Positions 35,186 through 42,845 of a stretch of DNA of 64,000 bases are shown here, piece after piece. A program made the translations under genes and the position numbers. The first letter of the stretch is position 1. Every line of letters begins with the position of its first letter. This stretch comes from Flavobacterium faecale. Lineage in GTDB: Bacteria; Bacteroidota; Bacteroidia; Flavobacteriales; Flavobacteriaceae. The DNA lies in the NCBI RefSeq assembly GCF_003076455.1, contig NZ_CP020918.1, positions 2,309,501 to 2,373,500 on the forward strand. Direction: 5' to 3'. The notes beneath the pieces were generated by a model that saw nothing but the letters and a program-made list of their open reading frames with translations, was not told the origin of the DNA and searched no databases.

Positions 35186-35746
35186 TTACGCTTTTATTTC
35201 AACCCCTTCTTCAACCAATTCAGCCACCTGAATGTTTGCAATTAGTTTAATATTTTCACCCAAACCTAAACCACCTGTGTCTGTCAATTTATTCCAAGTC
35301 ATTCCAAATTCCATACGGTTTACCGTTCCTGTTATTTCAAAGCCGTGTTTTAGAATACCGTGACCATTATCTTCCGAGCCACCATATTCTACATTCAGCT
35401 CGACAGTTTTGGTTACTCCTTTCATTGTTAAATTACCAATCATTTTGTAATCGTTTCCGCCTTGGTTTACAAACGATGTGGACTCAAAAGTAATTTCAGG
35501 AAATTCGTCTGCGGCAAAAAAATCGCCACTTTGTAAATGTTCATCACGCTGTGATTGGTTGGTGTCGATACTTTTTACATCAATCTTAAAATTTACTTTG
35601 GCATTGTTAAAATCGTCTCCTTCTTTAACAATTCTGCCGTCAAATTTTCTGAAAGTGCCTGTTACGGTAGATATTACTAAATGTCTAATTTTAAATTGCA
35701 CATCTGAATGTAGTGGGTCAATTGCCCAAATTGTTCTATTTGTCAT
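35186..35746 (-). CDS. YceI family protein
   Basis: 186 residues with the YceI lipocalin-like fold: IWAIDPLHSDVQFKIRHLVI, VTGTFRKFDGRI, FKIDVKSIDTNQSQRDEHLQ, SGDFFAADEFPEITFEST and YKMIGNLTMKGVTKTVELNVE. There is no signal peptide, so this member is cytoplasmic. YceI proteins bind polyprenyl or similar amphiphiles; a role in stress is suggested for some. It is divergent from an HxlR regulator gene (35872-36213), with operator-like dyads between them. The pair makes up one cargo unit bounded by attC-like sites A and B. Confidence 0.92.
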   Translation of the reverse strand: MTNRTIWAIDPLHSDVQFKIRHLVISTVTGTFRKFDGRIVKEGDDFNNAKVNFKIDVKSIDTNQSQRDEHLQSGDFFAADEFPEITFESTSFVNQGGNDYKMIGNLTMKGVTKTVELNVEYGGSEDNGHGILKHGFEITGTVNRMEFGMTWNKLTDTGGLGLGENIKLIANIQVAELVEEGVEIKA

Positions 35747-35825
35747 AATTTTTTTATTTTTTTTAATGTTTAATTATGGTGTAAATTTATATAACTTTGC
35801 TTTATAAAAGATAGTAGTTACTTTT

Positions 35826-35847
35826 AGGTAAGTAGTTACCTGTAGGT
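35826..35847. promoter_or_regulatory. Operator-like dyads between yceI and hxlR
   Basis: AGGTAA-GTAG-TTACCT (35826-35841) is a perfect dyad, overlapped by ACCT-GT-AGGT (35838-35847). A further TTAC...GTAA pair reaches leftward to about 35819. It is a likely binding site of the HxlR protein for control of both genes (inference). Confidence 0.6.
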
Positions 35848-35871
35848 AAGTATTTTAAAAATCAACCTAAT

Positions 35872-36213
35872 ATGAATCAAAAAGAAGATATTTGCCAACA
35901 TAAATTAATGGTAACAAGAGATACATTAGAAGTAATACAAGGAAAATGGCGAATACCTATAATTATTGCTTTAACTTTTGGCGAAAAACGCTTTGGTGAA
36001 TTGCAAAGAGATATTGCCGACATATCTCCAAAAATGCTGTCGCAAGAATTGAAGGCTTTGGAAACGAACAAAATTATTACACGAACGCTTTATGATAGTA
36101 TGCCAGTAACTGTCGAGTATTCGCTAACACCATTAGGCAAATCAATGAAAAATTTGCTTAATGAAATTTTAAATTGGGGTGTTCATTTTCGGAAAGAAAT
36201 TATTGGAAAATAA
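35872..36213 (+). CDS. HxlR family winged-helix regulator
   Basis: 113 residues with the complete HxlR domain: CQHKLMVTRDTLEVIQGKWR, IPIIIALTFGEKRFGELQR, ISPKMLSQELKALETNKIIT, and VEYSLTPLGKSMKNLLNEI. The N-terminal Cys (EDICQHK) is the position used for redox or aldehyde sensing in several HxlR proteins. Its usual partner is the divergent neighbour, here yceI. It is the only cargo gene of the island on the plus strand. Confidence 0.92.
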   Translation: MNQKEDICQHKLMVTRDTLEVIQGKWRIPIIIALTFGEKRFGELQRDIADISPKMLSQELKALETNKIITRTLYDSMPVTVEYSLTPLGKSMKNLLNEILNWGVHFRKEIIGK

Positions 36214-36300
36214 ACTACTGAAATTTCAACGGGTTTTATTATAAAAAATTGACGGATTTGTGTGTCCGTTCAATGTCCGCTAGGTCGCTCACAGGATGAC

Positions 36301-36424
36301 GGCTAACGTTTTGCTGCTTTGAGATGGCTGGAAAATCGTAACCGCTCAATTTTCGGCTTAACGAAAACTTGATGCGGAACGATAATTCCACTAAATTCCA
36401 GCTATATCAAAACAGCGGTTGGCA
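36301..36424. repeat. attC-like palindromic site B (uninterrupted)
   Basis: Left arm GGCTAACGTTTTGCTGCTTT then GAGATGGCTGGAA (36301-36333); right arm TTCCAGCTATATCAAAACAG then CGGTTGGCA (36396-36424). The ends GCTAAC/GTTGGC face each other, and the arms pair over about 25 bp with a few bulged bases. The centre has ATTTTCGGCTTAACG and AATTCCACTAAA, shared with site C. The right boundary lies 10 bp from the stop of 36435-37769. Total 124 bp. Confidence 0.65.
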
Positions 36425-36434
36425 GATGTTTTTT

Positions 36435-37769
36435 TTACTCTACTTTTATAAGTTTTGTAATTTTTTCAACTAATTCCCCTATTTCAGATAAGTTAGAAGG
36501 TACACTTTTGGATTCTTTTGATGTTTTAGTTCTGTTTCTTAAAGGGTCTTTATGTATTTCTTCTAATGCAGTTTTGATATAATGTATGTATTCTTCATTA
36601 TTTTCTGTACCATTCTTTTTCAATTGCTCCGAAAAGCCAACTATTGATTTTGCTAAAACCATTTTATAAGCATAATCCTCAATAATATTTTTTTGCTTTG
36701 TATATTGGTTTGCACAAAATATTGCGCCAATAATAGGTAATGGTAATAAAGAAATTCGAGCAATTAATATTCCAATATCATTTGGTATTGTGTGTAAAAT
36801 CCAAATACCTAAACCAACTGTACCTAATAAACAAATTATTGCTCCAAAAATCCAACTTCCAAAGACCCATCTATTATCTGCATTTTCGTATTGAACTTGA
36901 AACGATGCGCTTATACCTTCAGCGGTTTTATAATTCAATGCTTTTTTGGCAGATTCAACAAGATTATTAGCTTCTGATAAAATTTTTTTTCTTTCAGTTT
37001 CGTAACTGATTAGTTTTTGGTTATTGTCGTTTGTTAAAACTTCCAATTCGCTTAATCGTTTTTCTCGTTCTTGAACTTTATTAGCAAAAGAAGTTATTAG
37101 CTTCTCATTGGATTTGCTTTCAGTCATTGAATTGACAATTTCTTCTAAATTATCGTCTGCTTTTTCTTTTGCTATTACTAAATCTTCATTGTATGATTTT
37201 AAAGATTCGGTTTGCTTTGTCAGTTCAAGTTTTTTCGCAATTATTGTTTCTAATTCAGTTTCAATTTCCTCCAATTTTTCGTTACTGGATTCTATATTTT
37301 CATTTATACTTTCATTATCTTTTTCAATTTCAGCTTTAATTTTTTTAACTTCATTTAATTCATCTTGGAGTTCAAGTTTAATTTTGGTAACGTTACTTAT
37401 TTCATTTTCAAACTCAATTTGCCTTTCAGAAATTCCTCTGACATTAAAATTCCGTGTAAGAATTTTTAATTCTTCAAAATGAGGAATGTAATTATTTGGA
37501 GATTCAAAATATGTATTTATAGAGTTTAAATAATTGTATATATTATTTCTTTCTGTATAAGTTGAAATAGCAACAAATCTATTTGGAGCTTTTGTCAGTG
37601 TTGAGATATCAATTAATAAAGTATCAAGACCTCCAACAATACCTTTGAAAGTATATTCATTTTCACTTCCGTAGGTGTTTGTTTTGAATTGGCTGTAATT
37701 TACAGATTTGATTTTCTCACGAATTTCATCTCGTTTTTCTCGAATATTTTTTATTGAAGTTAATTCCAT
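36435..37769 (-). CDS. Coiled-coil membrane protein of unknown function, 444 aa
   Basis: After about 115 residues of mixed structure (TNTYGSENEYTFKGIVGGLD, RFVAISTYTERNNIYNYLNS), residues about 118-280 form a long Glu/Lys-rich coiled coil. Two membrane helices follow (about 308-328, WIFGAIICLLGTVGLGIWIL; about 337-358, IARISLLPLPIIGAIFCAN), then a cytoplasmic helical tail (EDYAYKMVLAKSIVGFSEQL, HYIKTALEEIHKDPLRNRT). I do not recognise the family. It is a single-gene cargo unit between attC-like sites B and C. Its size and layout would fit a membrane-associated effector or scaffold, possibly in phage defence (inference from context only). Confidence 0.7.
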   Translation of the reverse strand: MELTSIKNIREKRDEIREKIKSVNYSQFKTNTYGSENEYTFKGIVGGLDTLLIDISTLTKAPNRFVAISTYTERNNIYNYLNSINTYFESPNNYIPHFEELKILTRNFNVRGISERQIEFENEISNVTKIKLELQDELNEVKKIKAEIEKDNESINENIESSNEKLEEIETELETIIAKKLELTKQTESLKSYNEDLVIAKEKADDNLEEIVNSMTESKSNEKLITSFANKVQEREKRLSELEVLTNDNNQKLISYETERKKILSEANNLVESAKKALNYKTAEGISASFQVQYENADNRWVFGSWIFGAIICLLGTVGLGIWILHTIPNDIGILIARISLLPLPIIGAIFCANQYTKQKNIIEDYAYKMVLAKSIVGFSEQLKKNGTENNEEYIHYIKTALEEIHKDPLRNRTKTSKESKSVPSNLSEIGELVEKITKLIKVE

Positions 37770-37800
37770 ATGTTAATTTCTGGTTTCTGCGGTAAAATAT

Positions 37801-37920
37801 CTGCCAACGTCTTGGCGCTTGGCGAGGTTGGGGACTTTATAGCAGAGTATTTTCTGCCGAAACGAAGATATGATAAAAAACGTTAATTCCACTAAAACCC
37901 CAATCTCGCCAAACGGCTGT
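37801..37920. repeat. attC-like palindromic site C (interrupted by intron 2)
   Basis: Left arm CTGCCAACGTCTTGGCGCTT then GGCGAGGTTGGGG (37801-37833); right arm CCCCAATCTCGCCAAACGGC then TGT (37898-37920), continued after the intron by TGTGC at 39829. Arms pair over about 24 bp, with the longest uninterrupted part TTGGCGAG/CTCGCCAA. The centre has TATTTTCTGCCGAAACG and AATTCCACTAAA, shared with site B. Confidence 0.7.
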
Positions 37921-39828
37921 GTGTGCCCTGCATGAGCAGGAAGCAGATTGTAAATCGTTTGTTCACGATTCGAAATTAAACATTTTGAATTAGAAAACAA
38001 ATCCTACAGTCTGATATTTTTCCAGAGGGTGCAAGTCCCTTATGAGCGGATTGAAAACCCGAATCATTAGTACGTCGCAAGGTGGTTTATCGTGAGGTAT
38101 GCACTGAAGGCAGCGAAACGACAAAATCCGGTACTGACGTACAGGAACGTCATATGAGGCAAGTTAACGAGGATAAGCGTCCACAGCAACGTAACGTCCG
38201 AAGATTATCAAAATCGTTGATTTGTAGATGACGCAGGAATCGGAGGAAGGAAGAAGCTCTTACCGGGGGAGGTCTTGACAACTACGAGTTGGTTAGGTCA
38301 AGAAGTCAGCAGAAGTCATAGTACTTGTGGCAACGAGTTGCAAATAGAAACTGCATAGGTCTCACAATCAAGGAAGGACAGAACGCATTGAGGTTCTTAA
38401 TTTTCAACGGAATGACGCAAGTTATAGCCCTGAAAAACAAGAACAGGTTAACCGATTAAAACAACAAAATGATTGCACGAGTAGTACATCCTTACAATCT
38501 TCAAAAAGCATTGGAACATGTTATTTCCAATCGAGGCAGTGCAGGCGTTGATGGCGTAAAAGTCAGCCAACTCAAAGAAGGTTTTCCGAAACGAAAACCA
38601 CAACTGCTAGAAGATATTGCAAACGGAAACTACTGCTCACAACCCATTTTGGGAGTAGAAATTCCTAAGGGGAACGGCAAAGTCCGTCTTTTGGGAGTTC
38701 CTACCACTACCGACCGAGTGTTGCAACAAGCCGTATCGCAGGTTATAGCACCATTATTCGAAACCGAGTTTAGTAGCAATAGTTTTGGATTTCGCCCCAA
38801 CAAGAATGCCCGACAAGCCGTTGGACAATCACGGGACTACATCCATCAAGGGTTGAACCACATTGTGGACATTGACCTCAAGAACTTCTTTGATGAAGTA
38901 GACCATTGTTTATTACTGAATTTAGTCTATCGAAAAGTGAAATGTAAAACTACGATGCGACTCATCCGAAAATGGTTGCGTGCGCCAATACAAATCAAAG
39001 GAAAACTACAGAAAAGACGCAAGGGCGTTCCGCAAGGAAGTCCACTCAGTCCGTTATTGTCGAATATTCTACTCCATGAATTGGACAAAGAAATGACAAG
39101 ACGCAAATACAAATTTGTACGTTATGCCGATGATTTTAGTATTTATTGTACGAGCCACAACGGGGCAAAAGCGACAGCACAAGCACTTGTTAAATTCTTG
39201 AAAACAAAGCTCAAACTGACCATCAACGAGGAGAAAAGCGGGATAAAACGTCCTGTTCACTTCACGATTTTGGGATTCGGATTTGTGCCAACTTACAAGA
39301 AAGGAAGCAAGAACGATTATCAATTGGTAGTGGCAGAAAAAGCATGGAAGAAACTAAAAGAAAAGCTCAAAAGCATTAGCCGTAAAACCGCACCAGTCAA
39401 ACTAGAAGACCGTATTGCCAAGATAAACGAAATTCAGCGAGGATGGTTAAACTATTTTCGGGGAACAAGTATCATGGGAAAATTACGTGACATAGATGGC
39501 TGGTTAAGAAACCGACTTCGGTACTGCATTTGGCACGACTGGAAAAAACCCGAACGGAAAAGGAAAAACCTCATACGACTAGGAATTGACCAAGACCACG
39601 CCTATGCATGGAGTCGGACTCGAAAAGGTGGTTGGGCGATTGCTCAGAGTCCAATTTTGGGGTCTACCATCACTTTGAAGCGCTTAAAACAAAAAGGGTA
39701 TCAATCATTAACCGATGTTTATATCGAACTTAACCCATCTCTTTGCGAACCGCCGAATACGTGACCCGTACGTTCGGTGGTGTGAGAGGCGCAGTCCGTC
39801 CTATTCGGGGCGGACCCGTCTACTCGAT
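37921..39828 (+). mobile_element. Group IIC intron, copy 2 (1908 bp)
   Basis: Same ends, same length and same internal layout as copy 1 (reverse transcriptase starts 548 bp from the 5' end in both). Insertion is again at CTGT/T in the right arm of an attC-like site (site C). The flanks differ from those of copy 1 except for a short GTTCG[TG]CCTTTT block after the 3' end, which therefore probably belongs to the target site family. Confidence 0.9.
38469..39764 (+). CDS. ltrA: Group II intron reverse transcriptase/maturase (class C), second copy
   Basis: 431 residues, identical to the protein at 33697-34992 over its full length. The YADD catalytic box, the maturase domain and the absence of an endonuclease domain are the same. 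Both copies are intact, so either could support mobility of both introns. Identity including non-coding parts indicates very recent copying within this island, and makes the 4.8 kb between the copies prone to deletion by homologous recombination. Confidence 0.95.
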   Translation: MIARVVHPYNLQKALEHVISNRGSAGVDGVKVSQLKEGFPKRKPQLLEDIANGNYCSQPILGVEIPKGNGKVRLLGVPTTTDRVLQQAVSQVIAPLFETEFSSNSFGFRPNKNARQAVGQSRDYIHQGLNHIVDIDLKNFFDEVDHCLLLNLVYRKVKCKTTMRLIRKWLRAPIQIKGKLQKRRKGVPQGSPLSPLLSNILLHELDKEMTRRKYKFVRYADDFSIYCTSHNGAKATAQALVKFLKTKLKLTINEEKSGIKRPVHFTILGFGFVPTYKKGSKNDYQLVVAEKAWKKLKEKLKSISRKTAPVKLEDRIAKINEIQRGWLNYFRGTSIMGKLRDIDGWLRNRLRYCIWHDWKKPERKRKNLIRLGIDQDHAYAWSRTRKGGWAIAQSPILGSTITLKRLKQKGYQSLTDVYIELNPSLCEPPNT

Positions 39829-39865
39829 TGTGCGTTCGGCCTTTTAAGTTTGAAATGTCTTTAAT

Positions 39866-40687
39866 TTAAATAGTTGTAACTGAATTAGCTAATCTTCTTT
39901 CGTTTCCTTGCCTTGTTGTATAGTAACGTTGCTCAATTCCAAAAAGTAATTTTTTTAGTTCATCTTCAGTTGAAATTGTAAAATTTTCGTCATTTTCGTC
40001 AAAGTTCAAATCTTCACAATACTCTCTGATATATATAAAAATCTCGCTTTTTTCTATAGGAGTAAATCTTTGTAAAGTTTCCATTGCCATTGCAATTCTT
40101 TTTCTGTTTGCTTTTTTTACGCTTTCTGCTGAATAATTAATATCAAGAGATATAAAGTCACTTAACAAAAACGCCTCTGTTTCTTCTTGAGTTGCTTCTT
40201 TATATAATTCATCAATTCCATTAAATATTGTTGTTAACGAAGTTAATCTTTTAAAATATAAAATATCTTCAGTTTTTATATAAATGGCGTCAGGATAATT
40301 ATTTATTACTATGATTGGTTCATTCACAACCAAAGTTGGTGCAATAGAACATGAAAAGTATTTTTTTTGTATTACTTGACTTGAAGTTAATTTCTGAAAA
40401 TAATAAATTCCTGTTTGATAGGCACATAAATAATTAATATTATTATAGGCTGTTACAGGAAGTTGATTATAATCTGTAGAAATAAATCGGTGCGTCAAAA
40501 AATCAATACAATATTCTTTTTCTGAAAATGCTTCAATTGCAAACCATTCATCATCTTCAAGTTTATAATCTGAATTGTATTCGATTGGATTATCTAAATC
40601 ATCAGGAAGAGCGAAAATTTCTTCGTTTGATATTACTTTAAAAAAATCTCCTGTTCTACCTTTTGTTTTTGCTAATAAGTGGTTCAT
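39866..40687 (-). CDS. Probable Kiwa component KwaB-like (DUF4868-like)
   Basis: 273 residues, soluble, with no signal peptide. The C-terminal half has the pattern I associate with DUF4868/KwaB: YIKTEDILYFKRLTSLTTIF, FNGIDELYKEATQEETEAFL, KANRKRIAMAMETLQ, ISTEDELKKLLFGIEQRYYT, and the terminal G-x-R-x-x-A-x-S motif in GNERRLANSVTTI. It is encoded 4 bp downstream of a multi-helix membrane protein resembling KwaA, in the kwaA-kwaB order of Kiwa anti-phage systems. The assignment is from memory of family patterns, not a search. It is the cargo unit closest to the intact recombinase, and its stop lies 37 bp from the right part of site C. Confidence 0.6.
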   Translation of the reverse strand: MNHLLAKTKGRTGDFFKVISNEEIFALPDDLDNPIEYNSDYKLEDDEWFAIEAFSEKEYCIDFLTHRFISTDYNQLPVTAYNNINYLCAYQTGIYYFQKLTSSQVIQKKYFSCSIAPTLVVNEPIIVINNYPDAIYIKTEDILYFKRLTSLTTIFNGIDELYKEATQEETEAFLLSDFISLDINYSAESVKKANRKRIAMAMETLQRFTPIEKSEIFIYIREYCEDLNFDENDENFTISTEDELKKLLFGIEQRYYTTRQGNERRLANSVTTI

Positions 40688-40691
40688 ATTT

Positions 40692-41255
40692 TTAATTTTC
40701 TTGGTCTATAAAAGTGAAGTCATTAATTCGTTTAAGTTTTGGAAGGTTTATTTTCCTTGGGTCTTTAAGTTCTTTTCTTGAGATAAGGAAAATTTTTATG
40801 TTTGTAGCTGTAGTTAAATAATAAAAATGATATCCAAAAATCAGAAACAATGGATTGAAATATAGAGTTTGTGATAGAAATGTGAACAAAAATAAAATCA
40901 CAAAAACAAAAATTAAAGTGTCACAATACGGTACACTTAATGCTACGAAAAAATAGCCTAAATAACTTGGTAAATAAGCGTTATTAGCTTGTTCTATTTC
41001 CTTAATTGCTGAAATGCCATTTTCAATTTCTATGCTTTCGTCAATTAGTTTTGTTGATAAAAATAAACTTAAATAAGTAAAAAGAACTGGTATAGCAAAA
41101 TATATTGCGTAAGAAACAAAATGCGGTAAATTAAAAATATATACACAAAAATGATTTATTAGTATTTGACTTTTGACTAAATAAACTACTATAATTAATG
41201 AAGTCGCATTGAATGTTAAAAATAGACGAAATAGTAAGTTTATAATTCTATACAT
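40692..41255 (-). CDS. Probable Kiwa component KwaA-like membrane protein
   Basis: 187 residues from ATG 41255; a TTG at 41309 would add 18 non-conserved residues. There are about four membrane helices (RIINLLFRLFLTFNATSLII, VSYAIYFAIPVLFTYLSLFL, YLGYFFVALSVPYCDTLIFV, IFVFVILFLFTFLSQTLYF). After the last comes the well-ordered FNPLFLIFGYHFYYLTTATN, then KIFLISRKELKDP and RINDFTFID. The size, four-helix topology and C-terminal block match my recollection of KwaA, the membrane subunit of Kiwa. The partner follows 4 bp downstream. An unrelated small membrane protein remains possible. Confidence 0.6.
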   Translation of the reverse strand: MYRIINLLFRLFLTFNATSLIIVVYLVKSQILINHFCVYIFNLPHFVSYAIYFAIPVLFTYLSLFLSTKLIDESIEIENGISAIKEIEQANNAYLPSYLGYFFVALSVPYCDTLIFVFVILFLFTFLSQTLYFNPLFLIFGYHFYYLTTATNIKIFLISRKELKDPRKINLPKLKRINDFTFIDQEN

Positions 41256-41376
41256 GATTTTGTTTAATTTAATATTATATTCTATCTGTTTCAACAGGCT
41301 GACGCACAACTCTTTAATATACGCAACTCTATTAATTGAAATATATTTAAAGTATTGATTTTTAGCTTTTTAATTC

Positions 41377-41417
41377 TGACAACATGAAAAAACGCATTGC
41401 GTTTTTTCATGTTGTCA
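41377..41417. repeat. 41-bp perfect palindrome between recombinase and first cargo unit
   Basis: TGACAACATGAAAAAACGCA, one T, then the exact reverse complement, 20 bp per arm. It lies 44 bp beyond the recombinase stop (minus strand) and 122 bp before the first cargo start. On the minus strand no T-run follows, so it is not a standard terminator. Its position corresponds to where a primary recombination site would sit in an integron. Confidence 0.7.
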
Positions 41418-41460
41418 AATTCAAGTTTGCGTTCATTTTCCAAAAATAGGAAAAATTGTA

Positions 41461-42513
41461 TTAGAGATTGTCCAAAGGGCTAGTTATTTTTCTTAAATTT
41501 TTGTCAGTCACTTCGGTATAGAGTAAAGTTGTTTTAATATCCTTGTGTCCCAAAAGTTCTTGTATGAATCGGATGTCGGTGCCTTGCTCCAATAAATGTG
41601 TGGCGTAGCTATGTCGCAAACTATGTATTCCTACAGTTTTGTTTATTTTTGCTTTTAGCATGGCATTTTTAAAGACCTGTTGTGCACTGCGTACACTATA
41701 TTGACCACCATATTGCCCTTCAAATAAATATATTTGTGGTTTGTATTCGATAAAATAGGAGCGGAGTTGCCCCAAAATACTCTCGGGTAAATTCACATAT
41801 CGGTCTTTTTTGCCTTTGGCTCTTTCTATAAATACCTGCATCGATTTACTGTCTATATCGGTTATTTTTAGTTTTACAATTTCAGATACTCTTAATCCAA
41901 GACCGTAACAAAGTTTTAGCATGGTGTTGTGTTTGATATTTGGGGTAGCGTTGAATAATTTTTTGATATCGGCTGGAGCTATAACTTTGGGGAGTTTTAT
42001 GGGCATTTTTGGACGTGGCAATTCAATCAAAAAACGTTCTTGTCTAAGAACTTTTTCATAATAAAATTTAATAGCATTTATGCGACTGTGTATGGTTGAC
42101 TCGGATAGTTTCACCTCATTGATGCAATACAAAATATAGTTGCGTATGTCTTCTATTGTACAAGTTTGTGCCTGCGTTTGGTTCAAGTAACATAGGTAAA
42201 TACCAAATTCATTGCGATAGGTTTTTAAGGTTGCACTGCTGTAACCCATTAGTTGTATCTGTTCAATAAAACGTTTTAAGGCAATTTGATTTTCTGTTTG
42301 AATTTGGGATAATGCCGATTTTCCTTTATTACCTTCAATTTTAAATCGAATTCTGTTTTCTGCGGTATCGGGAAGATGCCAAGCTACTAATGAGGAACTC
42401 CATCTAGCGCCCTGAATTTGCTTGATACGTGTGATGAGTTCTGTGTTTTTTTGGAAATAAACGGCGATTCTGCTTTCGCTTTTGTGTTTTATTACATTTG
42501 CTGACCACTTCAT
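41461..42513 (-). CDS. Tyrosine recombinase/integrase (intact)
   Basis: 350 residues from ATG 42513 (MKWSANVIKHKSESRIAVYF), the usual start of this Bacteroidota family. A frame extending to 42567 adds 18 unlikely residues. The N-terminal domain contains ARWSSSLVAWHLPDTAENRI and is followed by a SAM-like core-binding domain (about 75-165). The catalytic domain has Arg in GLGLRVSEIVKL, GKKDRYVNLPES, HSLRHSYATHLLEQ (HxxR), LLGHKDIKTTLLYTEV (His and nucleophile Tyr). It lacks the extra helical insertion that defines IntI integrases, so by sequence it is XerC/D-like. It lies at the upstream end of the cargo array on the same strand as nearly all cargo genes, which makes it the best candidate to move them. 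Confidence 0.9.
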   Translation of the reverse strand: MKWSANVIKHKSESRIAVYFQKNTELITRIKQIQGARWSSSLVAWHLPDTAENRIRFKIEGNKGKSALSQIQTENQIALKRFIEQIQLMGYSSATLKTYRNEFGIYLCYLNQTQAQTCTIEDIRNYILYCINEVKLSESTIHSRINAIKFYYEKVLRQERFLIELPRPKMPIKLPKVIAPADIKKLFNATPNIKHNTMLKLCYGLGLRVSEIVKLKITDIDSKSMQVFIERAKGKKDRYVNLPESILGQLRSYFIEYKPQIYLFEGQYGGQYSVRSAQQVFKNAMLKAKINKTVGIHSLRHSYATHLLEQGTDIRFIQELLGHKDIKTTLLYTEVTDKNLRKITSPLDNL

Positions 42514-42627
42514 GCTAACTTGTTTTGATGTTTTAAAGATATTATTTTTTTTCTTACAAATCATCAAAGTAACTTTTTGTTTGCTGCAAATTTCTCGTGA
42601 AAAAATGAAATTCTGTTTTCCTCAATC

Positions 42628-42748
42628 TCGCGTGAGGGGGAGAAGCTAGCTACCGAAGTAGCGCGTATCACCCGACAGTACTATAGAAAGGGGCTTTGTG
42701 ACTGCAAACTACTTTCAGCCCCTTTTTATAGTGCTGGCACGCCCAAAT
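42628..42748 (+). ncRNA. Candidate structured RNA element, copy 2
   Basis: It begins CGCGTGAGGG, then a short hairpin (GCTAC/GTAGC), then CACCCGACAG, then a terminator-like hairpin AAAGGGGCT...AGCCCCTTTTT with loop GACTGCAAACTAC, and ends GGCACGCCCAAAT. These conserved blocks and their order match the element at 5487-5634, while the stems themselves have different sequences. It lies between the recombinase and guaA. The bounds are set by the shared end sequences. Confidence 0.45.
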
Positions 42749-42845
42749 CACTCTTTTTGTAGGTGCAATAATTCCGTTTTTGAGAGAATGAAAAAAAATT
42801 AAATTCCGTTTTTACAATCCAAATTTTAAAAGTAATTTTGCGGTC

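Noticed and set aside
27000..42500. CRISPR array
   Set aside because: The repeats in the island are few, 120 bp or longer, and separated by genes; there are no regular short spacers and no cas genes.
41461..42513. Calling the recombinase a true integron integrase (IntI)
   Set aside because: The segment between GKKDRYVNLPES and HSLRHSYATHLL is short and lacks the extra IntI helix, so it is XerC/D-like.
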